Source: Candidatus Hadersleviella danica (GTDB lineage Bacteria; Chloroflexota; Anaerolineae; Promineifilales; Promineifilaceae). From it: a stretch of DNA of 14,127 nucleotides. Made by a program: the position numbers and the translations under genes. The notes under the pieces are model-generated. The model saw only the letters and a list, made by a program, of their open reading frames with translations, did no database searches and was not told where the DNA came from. Positions within the stretch are counted from its first letter, which is position 1. Each line of letters starts with the position of its first letter. The stretch covers positions 1 through 14,127 of the forward strand of contig JADJSZ010000098.1 in the NCBI GenBank assembly GCA_016711405.1. Reading direction: 5' to 3'. Of the stretch, positions 1 to 5,818 are shown piece after piece.

Positions 1-986
1 CGCCATCGTGGTTATGGCTTGGCCACCGACTTGCCCGTGCCTGTTTTTCCAGCAAGCGACAAGTGGGGGTTAACTGTGCGGTCAATCAAAATTGGGCGGT
101 TGTTTTTGTCAATCCCCAAAGGAATAAGGGAGCCGTCGCCCTTGCTCATAAAGTCAACCACCGCGCCCCACGATGGAACCCCCAACCGATGTGGTGTGGG
201 GACGGGTAACGCGGCCGTGGGCGAAGCGGTCAGAGCCAATTGCGGCCGTGGGGGAGGCAGTTGGGCAAAATCCCTTTTGACAAATACGTGCTGGCCAGCG
301 GCTGGAGCTTGAATGACCACGTAGGGGTTGATACGGTTACGTGCCCACATGAAAGCGGCCATGATACCCACCAGAAACGCAAGCACGGCCGCGCCAAACA
401 AGGCGGGGTAGATGTAGGTGTAGCGAAATGATTCCCACCATACCCGATTCTCAAGCCGCCGTTGCTCCCCTGCTAACCGCGCCGCCTCCGCGTCCTGTGC
501 GAGTTGTGCATCGGCCGCTTGCCGCTCGGCAATCATCAGGGAAGCGGTGTAGGTGAGTTGAAAGGCAAGCTCTTCGCGCACATCGGCCGTGGCTTTCATG
601 GCCTCCGCTTGCACCGTGCCGTAAGCATCGGCCGTGGCTTGCGTTTGCGCCGTCGCTTGGGCATCGGCCGTGGCCTGAGCATCTAACGCTTGTTGCCGTT
701 GCAACGTGGCCTGAGCGTTCACAGTTTCAACCGCGTGAACGGCCGCCGTTGTGGCCACGGCCGCTTGTTGGGTAGCTGTGGCTTGTGCGTTCACAATGGC
801 GTTGTAGGCGTTCACGGTGGCTTGCGCGTCGGTCACGGGCATGACTTCGTTCGCAAAAGCGTTCACAGGGGGAACGGCCGTAAACGATGGCGCAACGGCT
901 GGGGGTGTGTTTGCACACGCGGCCGTGAACGCCAGCATGAACGCCGCGAACACCAGCAACCCGATTTTAGTTAGACCATTGAACAT
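1..986 (-). CDS. FtsK/TraB-like membrane ATPase, N-terminal part; runs off left edge
   Basis: The visible 324 residues have four parts. Residues 8-23 are hydrophobic and end at Cys24 (FTAAC, a weak lipobox or signal anchor). Residues 50-175 are low-complexity and coiled-coil-like, rich in AQATA units. Residues 192-214 form a strong membrane helix. A cytoplasmic part then reaches PHLSLAGKTGTGKS, where G313-S320 is a Walker A motif of the FtsK/HerA type (HLLVAGxTGSGKS in relatives). Family knowledge suggests a DNA-pumping ATPase for conjugative transfer or DNA handling. The frame stops four codons after the P-loop, near position 19-24; adding one base in the GGCC run gives GKSVAQAITTMA, a natural continuation. 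I therefore infer a base missing from the sequence and a gene that continues leftwards. ATG at 986 has GAGGAG eight bases upstream, and the gene overlaps the upstream gene by 20 bases. It could also be a VirB4/TraG-type ATPase. Confidence 0.6.
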
Positions 987-1458
987 CGTTGTACTCCTCT
1001 TCGTTCACACCATCGTTTACGCCACTTTCCAAAAGCGGGTATTCGTTCACATCTTCGTTCACAGATTCGTTCACGCCCTCGCCCGCCAAAACGTAGCCGG
1101 GCGCGTTTACGGGCATGGGTGTATACGGCCGTGCGTTCACACCAGCCCCGCCCCGTGAACGTTTGCGCTTGAATTGACGCACCAAACCGTTCACGCCGCC
1201 TTTGCCGAGCAAGCCACTGAACGCGGTCATCATGCTAGTTAGCACCATGCCCACAACCAAGAGCCACAACCAAAACGTGCCCGCCCCGCGTGGTTGTGCA
1301 TCGGCCGCCAATCGGTCAATGGAAGCGGAAGCGGTCAGGGCATAGGCCATATCCGCCTCGTGGGCGAGGCGCATGTGGAGCGAGGCCACGGCCGTTAAAG
1401 CGAGGGCAAGCAGGGCAAGGGCGATAACTGTTAGGAGAAAGCTATAGGTGTGTTTCAT
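967..1458 (-). CDS. Two-helix membrane protein with VNE/VND-rich tail
   Basis: This 163-residue protein is of no family I recognise. An N-terminal helix (residues 6-27) and a second helix (61-84) flank a short loop. The C-terminal 80 residues are cytoplasmic by the positive-inside rule (KRKRSR at 98-103) and rich in VNE/VND/VNA triplets. Those triplets come directly from CGTTCAC words in the plus-strand DNA, several spaced exactly 12 bases apart, so the tail may be shaped by DNA function rather than protein function. The topology mirrors the N-terminus of the ATPase encoded just downstream, with which it overlaps by 20 bases, suggesting a joint membrane complex. ATG at 1458 follows GAGGTG; the GTGAACG word lies between the ribosome site and the start codon. 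Confidence 0.65.
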   Translation of the reverse strand: MKHTYSFLLTVIALALLALALTAVASLHMRLAHEADMAYALTASASIDRLAADAQPRGAGTFWLWLLVVGMVLTSMMTAFSGLLGKGGVNGLVRQFKRKRSRGGAGVNARPYTPMPVNAPGYVLAGEGVNESVNEDVNEYPLLESGVNDGVNEEEYNDVQWSN

Positions 1459-1526
1459 CGTTCACCTCACGTAGCCAAGCGGTAAACCGTGAGCGTTCCC
1501 CAATCCTCTTCAACGACGGCCGATTG

Positions 1527-1748
1527 TTACGCTGTTTTTTCGTACCATTCAACTGCCTCTGCTAAGACCATCCAACGGCCGCGCAATCCGTTCAGCACAT
1601 AGGCCGATGGGCGGCCGTCGGGTAAACAAAATTGACCGTTGCGTATCCAATTCTTAATTGTGTTTCTGGAAACACCGAACCGTTCAGCTAGTTCGTGAAC
1701 GGTGTAGGCGGGTTTGTTTAGCAGGTCATCTAAATGGGGATTGTTCAC
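1527..1748 (-). CDS. Excisionase/MerR-like helix-turn-helix DNA-binding protein
   Basis: This small protein of about 73 residues carries YTVHELAERFGVSRNTIKNW, a classic helix-turn-helix of the HTH_17/excisionase (AlpA-MerR-like) group. The wing-like RNGQ/LPDGR and RGRWMVLAEAVEWYE segments follow as in family members. Such proteins act as excisionases or small repressors on mobile elements. It is first in its leftward operon, directly behind the minus-strand half of the divergent promoter at 1775-1803, so autoregulation is likely (inference). I place the start at GTG 1748, because AGAGAGG lies five bases upstream; an alternative GTG at 1754 would overlap that ribosome site. The start codon sits in a GTGAAC word, like that of the divergent gene at 1925. 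Confidence 0.8.
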   Translation of the reverse strand: MNNPHLDDLLNKPAYTVHELAERFGVSRNTIKNWIRNGQFCLPDGRPSAYVLNGLRGRWMVLAEAVEWYEKTA

Positions 1749-1774
1749 AGTCACCTCTCTTGCATGTTTGGCTA

Positions 1775-1803
1775 ATCATAGTATCGTTCACGGCCGTTGT
1801 CAA
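1775..1803 (-). promoter_or_regulatory. Sigma70-type promoter, leftward
   Basis: On the minus strand TTGACA (1803-1798) is followed, after exactly 17 bases, by TATGAT (1780-1775). The spacer contains both an ACGGCCGT palindrome and a CGTTCAC word. It would drive the helix-turn-helix gene and the membrane/ATPase genes behind it. Confidence 0.75.
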
Positions 1804-1831
1804 TTTGTTTGACAATACGGCCGTGTGAACG
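1785..1831. promoter_or_regulatory. Dyad operator overlapping divergent promoters
   Basis: A perfect 7-bp inverted repeat TTGTCAA (1797-1803) / TTGACAA (1809-1815) holds the two -35 boxes, separated by five bases. Going outward on each side, the order is the same: a CGGCCGT palindrome, then a GTGAACG word pointing at its own -10 box (CGTTCAC 1785-1791 left; GTGAACG 1825-1831 right). The halves differ only by small indels. This looks like one binding platform controlling both directions; the regulator is probably the adjacent helix-turn-helix protein or the winged-helix protein at 1925 (inference). Confidence 0.65.
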
Positions 1832-1837
1832 TATTAT
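1809..1837 (+). promoter_or_regulatory. Sigma70-type promoter, rightward
   Basis: TTGACA at 1809-1814 is followed after exactly 17 bases by TATTAT at 1832-1837. A TGTGAACG word (1824-1831) abuts the -10 box and would be well placed for repression. It drives the gene starting at 1925. Confidence 0.75.
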
Positions 1838-1924
1838 GGAAAACGATTGTGAACGATTTAGCAAGCGAAGTGTGAACGGCCGTGAACGATTTTGTAAACG
1901 GCCGTGAACGGTTAGGAGGTATCA

Positions 1925-2920
1925 GTGAACGCAAGTGTGAACGATTTTATGAACGATGAAAACGCGGCCGTGAACGATGGCGTGAACACGGCCGATAAAA
2001 TGGAACGGATTACAAAGTGGCTTTTAGGCGTATTGGTTGCCATTCCGTTTTTAATCAGTTTTGCGGGGCTGAAAGAATTGGCAACTGATATGGGGGTCAA
2101 TTGGCCGTCCCTGTACCCGCTCATGTTGGATGGCGGGGTGGTCATTTTCAAGGTATTGGCGGCCACGGCCGCGTTGCGTGGGGAGCGCAATAACTTTGCG
2201 TGGGGCATGGCCTTTGCCCTGACAGGGGTCAGCATCGGCTTGAACGTCGCCCACATCGGCTTTAGCGAGACGGCCAAAGTAACCGAAAACTTTGGGCTGG
2301 CCGCGTTTATGCACGGCCTCCCTCCCCTGATGGTTTTCTTGGCTTTCTTCGCCGTCATCACCCGCATTGAATCGCAAGCCAAAAACGAACGCGCCGCCTT
2401 GACCTATGAGGGCTTGCTGGGCAAGATTGAATCGGCACGGGCAACCTTGGCCGATTTGGGCGCACAAGTGGGGCAGTGGACGGCCGCTCTTGCCACGGCC
2501 AAAGAAGCGCACGATACGGCCGTTACCAATCTCAAAGAAGAGCAGGGCGCGGCCGTGGCGACGTTCAAGAAAGCAAAAGAGGCCATTGACCAGCGCACGG
2601 CCGAATTGACGGCCGCCAAAGAAGTGTTGGAGCAGGAGGTGGCGACATTGCGCGGGGAAGCGGCCGATTTGACGGCACAGATAGCGGCCAAGCGGCTTGC
2701 CCTGACAACGGCCAAACAAAAGCCTGACAAGGCCACGGCCGGGGATGATAAAATTGCCGCTTTGTTGGAAGCCATGCGCGGGAATCCAGATGCAAGCTAT
2801 CAGGATTTGGGCACGGCCGTTGGTGCGTCAAAGGGCTGGGTGTCCAATCGGGTAGGGGAACTAAAAGAGGCTGGGCACGTTCACAGGAACGGGCACGGCT
2901 GGGAAGTGCTGACTAAGTAG
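1925..2920 (+). CDS. DUF2637-like membrane protein with coiled coil and winged helix
   Basis: This 331-residue protein has four parts. Residues 1-25 are repeat-derived VND/MND sequence. Residues 31-146 hold four hydrophobic helices, including WPSLYPLMLDGGVVIFKVLA, whose Leu/Asp-Gly centre matches the DUF2637 pattern seen in plasmid and integrative-element proteins, often near FtsK-like transfer genes. Residues 150-270 form a long Ala/Glu/Lys coiled coil. Residues 274-329 form a MarR/ArsR-like winged helix (YQDLGTAVGASKGWVSNRVG). The combination suggests a membrane-tethered DNA-binding protein for transfer, partition or regulation (inference). The start is GTG 1925, four bases after a perfect AGGAGGT; ATG 1949 is possible. 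It is the only gene before the terminator at 2967. The codons are full of xCG GCC Gxx. Confidence 0.75.
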   Translation: MNASVNDFMNDENAAVNDGVNTADKMERITKWLLGVLVAIPFLISFAGLKELATDMGVNWPSLYPLMLDGGVVIFKVLAATAALRGERNNFAWGMAFALTGVSIGLNVAHIGFSETAKVTENFGLAAFMHGLPPLMVFLAFFAVITRIESQAKNERAALTYEGLLGKIESARATLADLGAQVGQWTAALATAKEAHDTAVTNLKEEQGAAVATFKKAKEAIDQRTAELTAAKEVLEQEVATLRGEAADLTAQIAAKRLALTTAKQKPDKATAGDDKIAALLEAMRGNPDASYQDLGTAVGASKGWVSNRVGELKEAGHVHRNGHGWEVLTK

Positions 2921-2959
2921 CTACTTACTACTTACTACTTACTACTTACTACTTACTAC
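2921..2959 (+). repeat. 7-bp tandem repeat (CTACTTA)
   Basis: Five perfect copies of CTACTTA plus a partial sixth start on the base after the stop codon at 2920. The last codons and stop of the upstream gene supply the reverse complement, making a perfect 14-bp palindrome TAAGTAGCTACTTA at 2914-2927. It sits directly before the terminator. It could be slippage-prone filler or a protein-binding array. Confidence 0.9.
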
Positions 2960-2966
2960 CCTCTCC

Positions 2967-3000
2967 AAACCCCCGCCTAACCAGCGGGGGTTTTTGTTTT
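2967..3000 (+). terminator. Rho-independent terminator
   Basis: The stem AAACCCCCGC (2967-2976) pairs with GCGGGGGTTT (2984-2993) around a 7-base loop, followed by a T-rich run to 3000. It ends the gene at 1925-2920. Confidence 0.9.
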
Positions 3001-3022
3001 CCAAAATCTGAACTATTTGGTA

Positions 3023-3051
3023 TTGACATACAATAACGTATGATTTACAAT
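3023..3051 (+). promoter_or_regulatory. Sigma70-type promoter with internal inverted repeat
   Basis: TTGACA (3023-3028), a 17-base spacer, and TACAAT (3046-3051). An inverted repeat CATAC (3027-3031) / GTATG (3038-3042) lies between the boxes and could be an operator. This promoter would serve the accessory gene run starting at 3095. Confidence 0.75.
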
Positions 3052-3094
3052 ACCCTTATCAGCAAACACAAAGCAGGTTCAGAGAGGCAAACGC

Positions 3095-3364
3095 ATGAGC
3101 AACCAAATCTTTTCCCACTACGAAGTACAATTTTTAGCGGCCGACAAAGCAACGGTTTTGGGCACGGTTGACCAACTGGCAACCTATCCGCTGGCCACGG
3201 CCGTTCGTGATGACGAAGCGCAATGGCCAGCGACGGCCGAGTTTGCCCAAATCAACACGGTTTACCGCACGGCCGTGCGCGGGATTGATTACGGCCGTGG
3301 GAGCGTCGCCAATCGGTTTGCTGGTCACACTCCGAAAGGGGTTTATCAGTTTCGTTACGATTAA
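3095..3364 (+). CDS. Small protein of unknown function (89 residues)
   Basis: I do not recognise this protein. It is soluble, with no signal peptide or membrane helix, and mixed in charge (HYEVQF near the start, KGVYQFRYD at the end). Its composition is rich in the Thr-Ala-Val/Glu triplets produced by CGGCCG. It is the first gene after the promoter at 3023-3051; ATG 3095 follows GAGAGG. It is probably an accessory protein of the element; no function can be assigned. Confidence 0.65.
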   Translation: MSNQIFSHYEVQFLAADKATVLGTVDQLATYPLATAVRDDEAQWPATAEFAQINTVYRTAVRGIDYGRGSVANRFAGHTPKGVYQFRYD

Positions 3365-3385
3365 CCAATACGGAGAATAAAACTT

Positions 3386-3564
3386 ATGAGCAAGAAAAAG
3401 GCGTTATTTGCTGGCACAGCAAAGCAACTGGTTATGAAAGCGGGGGGGGGGGATGTGATTACGACGAGGCCGTTGAATTAGCGGCCGAAATGGACAAGGA
3501 GTACCCCGAGCTTGCCCATTGGGTGCGCGAAGTAAAAGAGGAAAAGGAAGCCGAAACCGATTAA
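3386..3564 (+). CDS. Small acidic protein interrupted at an 11-G run
   Basis: ATG 3386 (GGAG ten bases upstream) opens MSKKKALFAGTAKQLVMKAGGG and then hits a stop at 3479. The sequence after the G run (3442-3452) is clearly coding in the next frame: CDYDEAVELAAEMDKEYPEL, then an acidic tail to a stop at 3562-3564. One extra G (or two fewer) joins them into a protein of about 59 residues. It was not reported as an open frame because of this break. The run could be an assembly error or a true phase-variable tract. No family recognised; the second half is a charged amphipathic helix. Confidence 0.6.
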
Positions 3565-3593
3565 CCAATCTATTGTTTTAGGAGACAAATATC

Positions 3594-3875
3594 ATGCAAG
3601 AAACAGAAGTAGCACGAATGAATGGCGGTTTGGCAAGCCTCTATTACTCTCTCAGGGATTATTTTGTGGATTACTGCTCACTAAACCCCGAGTTTGCCGC
3701 AAAAAACGAAACCCTCTTGATTCGCGTTTCTAACAACGAAAATATACACCAATACTCATACGGCGTACCCATTGACCAAATGATTGCCGCCTTAAATATG
3801 GCGGCTCCAGCAGGAACGACTTTTGGGACTTTTGCCGACGGCCGTGGTGTTGGCTGGATGTCCAGCGCAAAGTAG
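3594..3875 (+). CDS. Small protein of unknown function (93 residues)
   Basis: ATG 3594 has AGGAG nine bases upstream. The sequence opens with a probable helix (GGLASLYYSLRDYFVDYCSLNPEF), then strands (TLLIRVSNNENIHQYSYG) and a helix (PIDQMIAALNMA). I recognise no family. It has fewer CGGCCG words than its neighbours (one, at the 3' end) and a more AT-rich start, which may reflect a separate origin. It lies immediately upstream of the tRNA. Confidence 0.65.
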   Translation: MQETEVARMNGGLASLYYSLRDYFVDYCSLNPEFAAKNETLLIRVSNNENIHQYSYGVPIDQMIAALNMAAPAGTTFGTFADGRGVGWMSSAK

Positions 3876-3897
3876 CGGGCGTGGGAGCCTACCCCCT

Positions 3898-3970
3898 TCC
3901 CTTGTAGCTCAGTGGATAGAGCAATGGTTTCCTAAACCATCGGCCGTGGGTTCGACCCCCACCAAGGGCA
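3898..3970 (+). tRNA. tRNA-Arg (anticodon CCT)
   Basis: The full cloverleaf can be drawn. The acceptor is 3898-3904 / 3963-3969. The D arm GCTC...GAGC is at 3907-3922. The anticodon stem ATGGT/ACCAT is at 3924-3940, with loop TTCCTAA and anticodon CCT at 3931-3933. The five-base variable loop CGGCC is at 3941-3945. The T arm GTGGG-TTCGACC-CCCAC is at 3946-3962, and the discriminator is A3970. The anticodon reads AGG, an arginine codon that is often rare. CCA is not encoded and TTTTT follows. Odd points: the first acceptor pair is a T:C mismatch, and the CGGCCG palindrome forms the variable loop and first T-stem base. As an element-borne tRNA it may supplement codon use or mark an attachment site (inference). 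Confidence 0.93.
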
Positions 3971-4001
3971 CTTTTTAGCAATCTAGTAAGCGAGGTATCA
4001 G

Positions 4002-4660
4002 ATGACAGTAATCGCAACCTTGGGATAACCCACCACGGCCAGCAGGTGCAAATCAAGGCCGAAATGGGGACTGCCCAAGAAATTATGGCCTGCTACGAAG
4101 CGGGCAAAATAATCGGGCGGCATGGCGTGTATTGGGCAACTAACGGGCATGTGGCTGTCAAGCTCAAGAGCGGAGAAATAAAGCGGCTAGACCGCGCCAC
4201 GGCCGCTAACATGATGGCCACATGCAACGCATTGCCAGCGGCCGATTACCACAACATGACCCCACAAGTCAGCGCGGCGCACCTCTGCCTTGTCAGAGAA
4301 TGGCAAGAGCTTCAAGACAAAGACGACCGCTACAAGCCATTCGACATTGAACAAATCGCAGAGGACAAGGGCGAACCAGACGAACGGCGGGAATGGGCTG
4401 AAAATGTAGCCCGGACGTTAAAGAGCATCTTGCTTGGCCGATTTGTCACCCGTGACATGGCCGAGCTTGTGGGCGGTTTCTTTGCTGAATCCGCGCCATT
4501 CACCAAATTTATTAGCAAAATGGAAGTTTTGGGGGCATGGCCTCCAAAGGAAGGTACTGATGGACAACATTCAACCCGTCCCCCTGTGGGCAACCCAACG
4601 CGGCTACGAAGCCGTGGGCAAGCTGTACGCCGCCCAACCCGAGTGGCGGCCGATGATTGA
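4002..4660 (+). CDS. Unknown soluble protein, start hidden by a frameshift
   Basis: The uninterrupted frame begins at GTG 4046, which has no good ribosome site. A better start is ATG 4002 (GCGAGG upstream), which reads MTVIATLG then stops. Adding one G to GGG at 4022-4024 joins it to GITHHGQQVQIKAEMG and on into the long frame. The protein body (residues about 15-185) is soluble and helical: a small strand domain (GVYWATNGHVAVKLKSGEIK), then charged helices (PDERREWAENVARTLKSILL). The last 34 codons (after 4560) overlap the next gene and look like shadow translation. One extra G at 4531-4535 would end it at TGA 4558-4560, overlapping the next ATG as TGATG. No family recognised. Confidence 0.6.
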
Positions 4661-4919
4661 CACGGCCGCTACGGGAACGGCCAAACAGCGTCAAGAGATT
4701 TTGGAGTGGGCAAAGGGCTGGCTGACTATCCGCCATGTCATTACCCTAACCGAAGCCGAAAGCCGTTGGAGAGTAAGCAACCTTCGCCAAAACAAACTTG
4801 ACAACCCTTTGCCGCTGGCGTTCGGGCGGCCGTTATTGGCTGACCACCACCAGGAAATGGAACGCTGTTACGGCGCGGAGCCGACGCAGGAGGCGCACCA
4901 TGCCACGCAAAGCGCATAA
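4560..4919 (+). CDS. Unknown protein (119 residues)
   Basis: ATG 4560 follows AAGGAAGGT and probably overlaps the stop of the upstream gene as TGATG. The protein begins MDNIQPVPLWATQRGYEAVG and is mainly helical (QRQEILEWAKGWLTIRHVITLTEAESRWRV). It has no signal peptide, membrane helix or recognised motif. The 12-base stretch CCAAAGGAAGGT before it recurs before the Cys-rich gene at 5663, suggesting a copied translation-start region. The 3' end overlaps the next gene by 20 bases. Confidence 0.6.
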   Translation: MDNIQPVPLWATQRGYEAVGKLYAAQPEWRPMIDTAATGTAKQRQEILEWAKGWLTIRHVITLTEAESRWRVSNLRQNKLDNPLPLAFGRPLLADHHQEMERCYGAEPTQEAHHATQSA

Positions 4920-5115
4920 GGCAGTATCGGCCGCGCCCTTGCCCGAAACGCTACAGGAAACGGCCGCACGGGTGGCGTGTGAAGCGTTGGGCGATGCTTT
5001 GGCGGCGCACCGACGGGGGATTGTTTCCTCGCCTAACCAATGGGCTGATTTGGTGGCGATGTTGCTGGAAAATGCGGCCATATGTGCGCGGCCGATTTGG
5101 ATAGGGGAGAATTAA
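4900..5115 (+). CDS. Small unknown protein (71 residues)
   Basis: Upstream in-frame codons exist from 4798, but they translate to an Arg-rich shadow of the preceding gene. ATG 4900 has a strong AGGAGG seven bases upstream and starts MPRKAHKAVSAAPLPETLQE. The protein is alanine-rich and helical with no recognised domain. Its last codons (GEN) and stop coincide with the GGGGAG ribosome site of the next gene, an arrangement repeated at the end of the gene at 5120. Confidence 0.6.
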   Translation: MPRKAHKAVSAAPLPETLQETAARVACEALGDALAAHRRGIVSSPNQWADLVAMLLENAAICARPIWIGEN

Positions 5116-5119
5116 CATT

Positions 5120-5458
5120 ATGGGTTACATGAAACACCATGCAATCGTGATTACATCATTCGACGGGGGGAGAATTGCAAACGCCGCCGCCTTCGCTCAG
5201 GGCATTGGGCTAGACGTTTTGGGGCCGAGTGACCCCGCAATGAACGGCTATCGCTCTCTGCTGATTTGCCCCGATGGGAGCAAAGAGGGCTGGCCAGATA
5301 GCGACAAGGGCGACGAACGGCGCGAAGAAATGCGGGAATGGCTGGATTCCCACAAAGATGCAGATGGAAGTAGTGCTTTTAGCTGGGTCGAATTCTCTTT
5401 TAGCCCAGATGACCACACGGCCGATTTAGTTGCCCATGCGTGGGCGGGGGAGAATTGA
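5120..5458 (+). CDS. Unknown small alpha/beta protein (112 residues)
   Basis: ATG 5120, with GGGGAG ten bases upstream, begins MGYMKHHAIVITSFDGGRIA. A strand-helix start, an internal acidic/basic helix (DSDKGDERREEMREWLDSHKD) and a strand-rich end (SSAFSWVEFSFSPDD) suggest a compact alpha/beta fold. It resembles small phage and plasmid proteins of unknown role; I assign no function. It ends with AGEN and a stop inside the GGGGGAGAATTGA context that serves the next start. Confidence 0.65.
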   Translation: MGYMKHHAIVITSFDGGRIANAAAFAQGIGLDVLGPSDPAMNGYRSLLICPDGSKEGWPDSDKGDERREEMREWLDSHKDADGSSAFSWVEFSFSPDDHTADLVAHAWAGEN

Positions 5459-5461
5459 ACG

Positions 5462-5593
5462 ATGAAAGCCGACGGCTGGAAGGAACTGATTAAAAACGCC
5501 GTTCGCGAAGCCGAGGCGGGCGATTTTGAGACATTGGACATGCTTGCCCGCCATCTCGGAGATGTGCGATTGGGCAAAGCAGGAACTTCGTAA
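5462..5593 (+). CDS. Very small helical protein (43 residues)
   Basis: ATG 5462 lies three bases after the upstream stop and uses GGGGGAG (about nine bases upstream) as ribosome site. It reads MKADGWKELIKNAVREAEAG and ends RLGKAGTS. The sequence forms two amphipathic helices. It is too short for a family call, but the spacing, ribosome site and charged composition support it as real. Confidence 0.5.
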   Translation: MKADGWKELIKNAVREAEAGDFETLDMLARHLGDVRLGKAGTS

Positions 5594-5662
5594 CAAGGGT
5601 TACGGGTGTACAGGGGTTGATATTCTGGAAACTGTTAAGTTGGTTCCAAAGGAAGGTGAATG

Positions 5663-5818
5663 ATGAACGAACAAGAATGCGAATTATGCGGCGCGGCTTA
5701 TGAAGATGGGTGTGCCGAGTGCGGTATGCCCTTGTGTGCCGATTGCATGGATGATGACGGCCTGTGCCCAGCGTGTGCGAGCGACAAGGCCAGAGAGGAA
5801 GCGGAGGGCGAAGCGTGA
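5663..5818 (+). CDS. Cys-rich zinc-ribbon/B-box-like small protein
   Basis: The 51-residue protein (one more if the ATG at 5660 is used) carries CELC, CAEC, LCADC and LCPAC within about 35 residues: eight cysteines in CxxC-type pairs, which suits two zinc sites in a zinc-ribbon, treble-clef or B-box-like knuckle. Acidic residues separate the pairs and the tail is highly charged. The ribosome site AAGGAAGGTG is shared with the gene at 4560. Such mini zinc proteins on mobile elements are usually protein- or nucleic-acid-binding adaptors; the partner is unknown. Its stop overlaps the GTG start of the next gene. Confidence 0.7.
   Translation: MNEQECELCGAAYEDGCAECGMPLCADCMDDDGLCPACASDKAREEAEGEA

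Larger units (their letters stand above)
716..1988. repeat. Cluster of GTGAACG / CGTTCAC words
   Basis: About 25 copies (exact or one mismatch) lie in this stretch. In plus orientation starts are at 1825, 1849, 1872, 1882, 1894 (GTAAACG), 1904, 1925, 1937, 1949 (ATGAACG), 1970 and 1982 (GTGAACA). The steps are 24, 23, 10, 12, 10, 21, 12, 12, 21 and 12. Inverted copies start at 716, 788, 809, 860, 1002, 1014, 1044, 1056, 1068, 1104, 1134, 1188, 1459 and 1785. Many steps are near one or two helical turns. The cluster spans the divergent promoter and continues into coding DNA on both sides. It resembles iterons or a spreading operator array; no CRISPR-like spacer structure is present. Confidence 0.7.

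Noticed and set aside
1824..1988. CRISPR array
   Set aside because: The repeat word is only 7-8 bases, spacing is about one or two helical turns, and there are no unique spacers of uniform length or cas genes.
2051..2831. Minus-strand frames opposite the DUF2637-like gene
   Set aside because: The plus-strand gene has a promoter, AGGAGGT, membrane helices and a winged helix; these are Cys/Arg-rich shadows.
2921..2959. CRISPR or integron-like array at the CTACTTA repeat
   Set aside because: Units are contiguous without spacers and there is no integrase or cas gene nearby.
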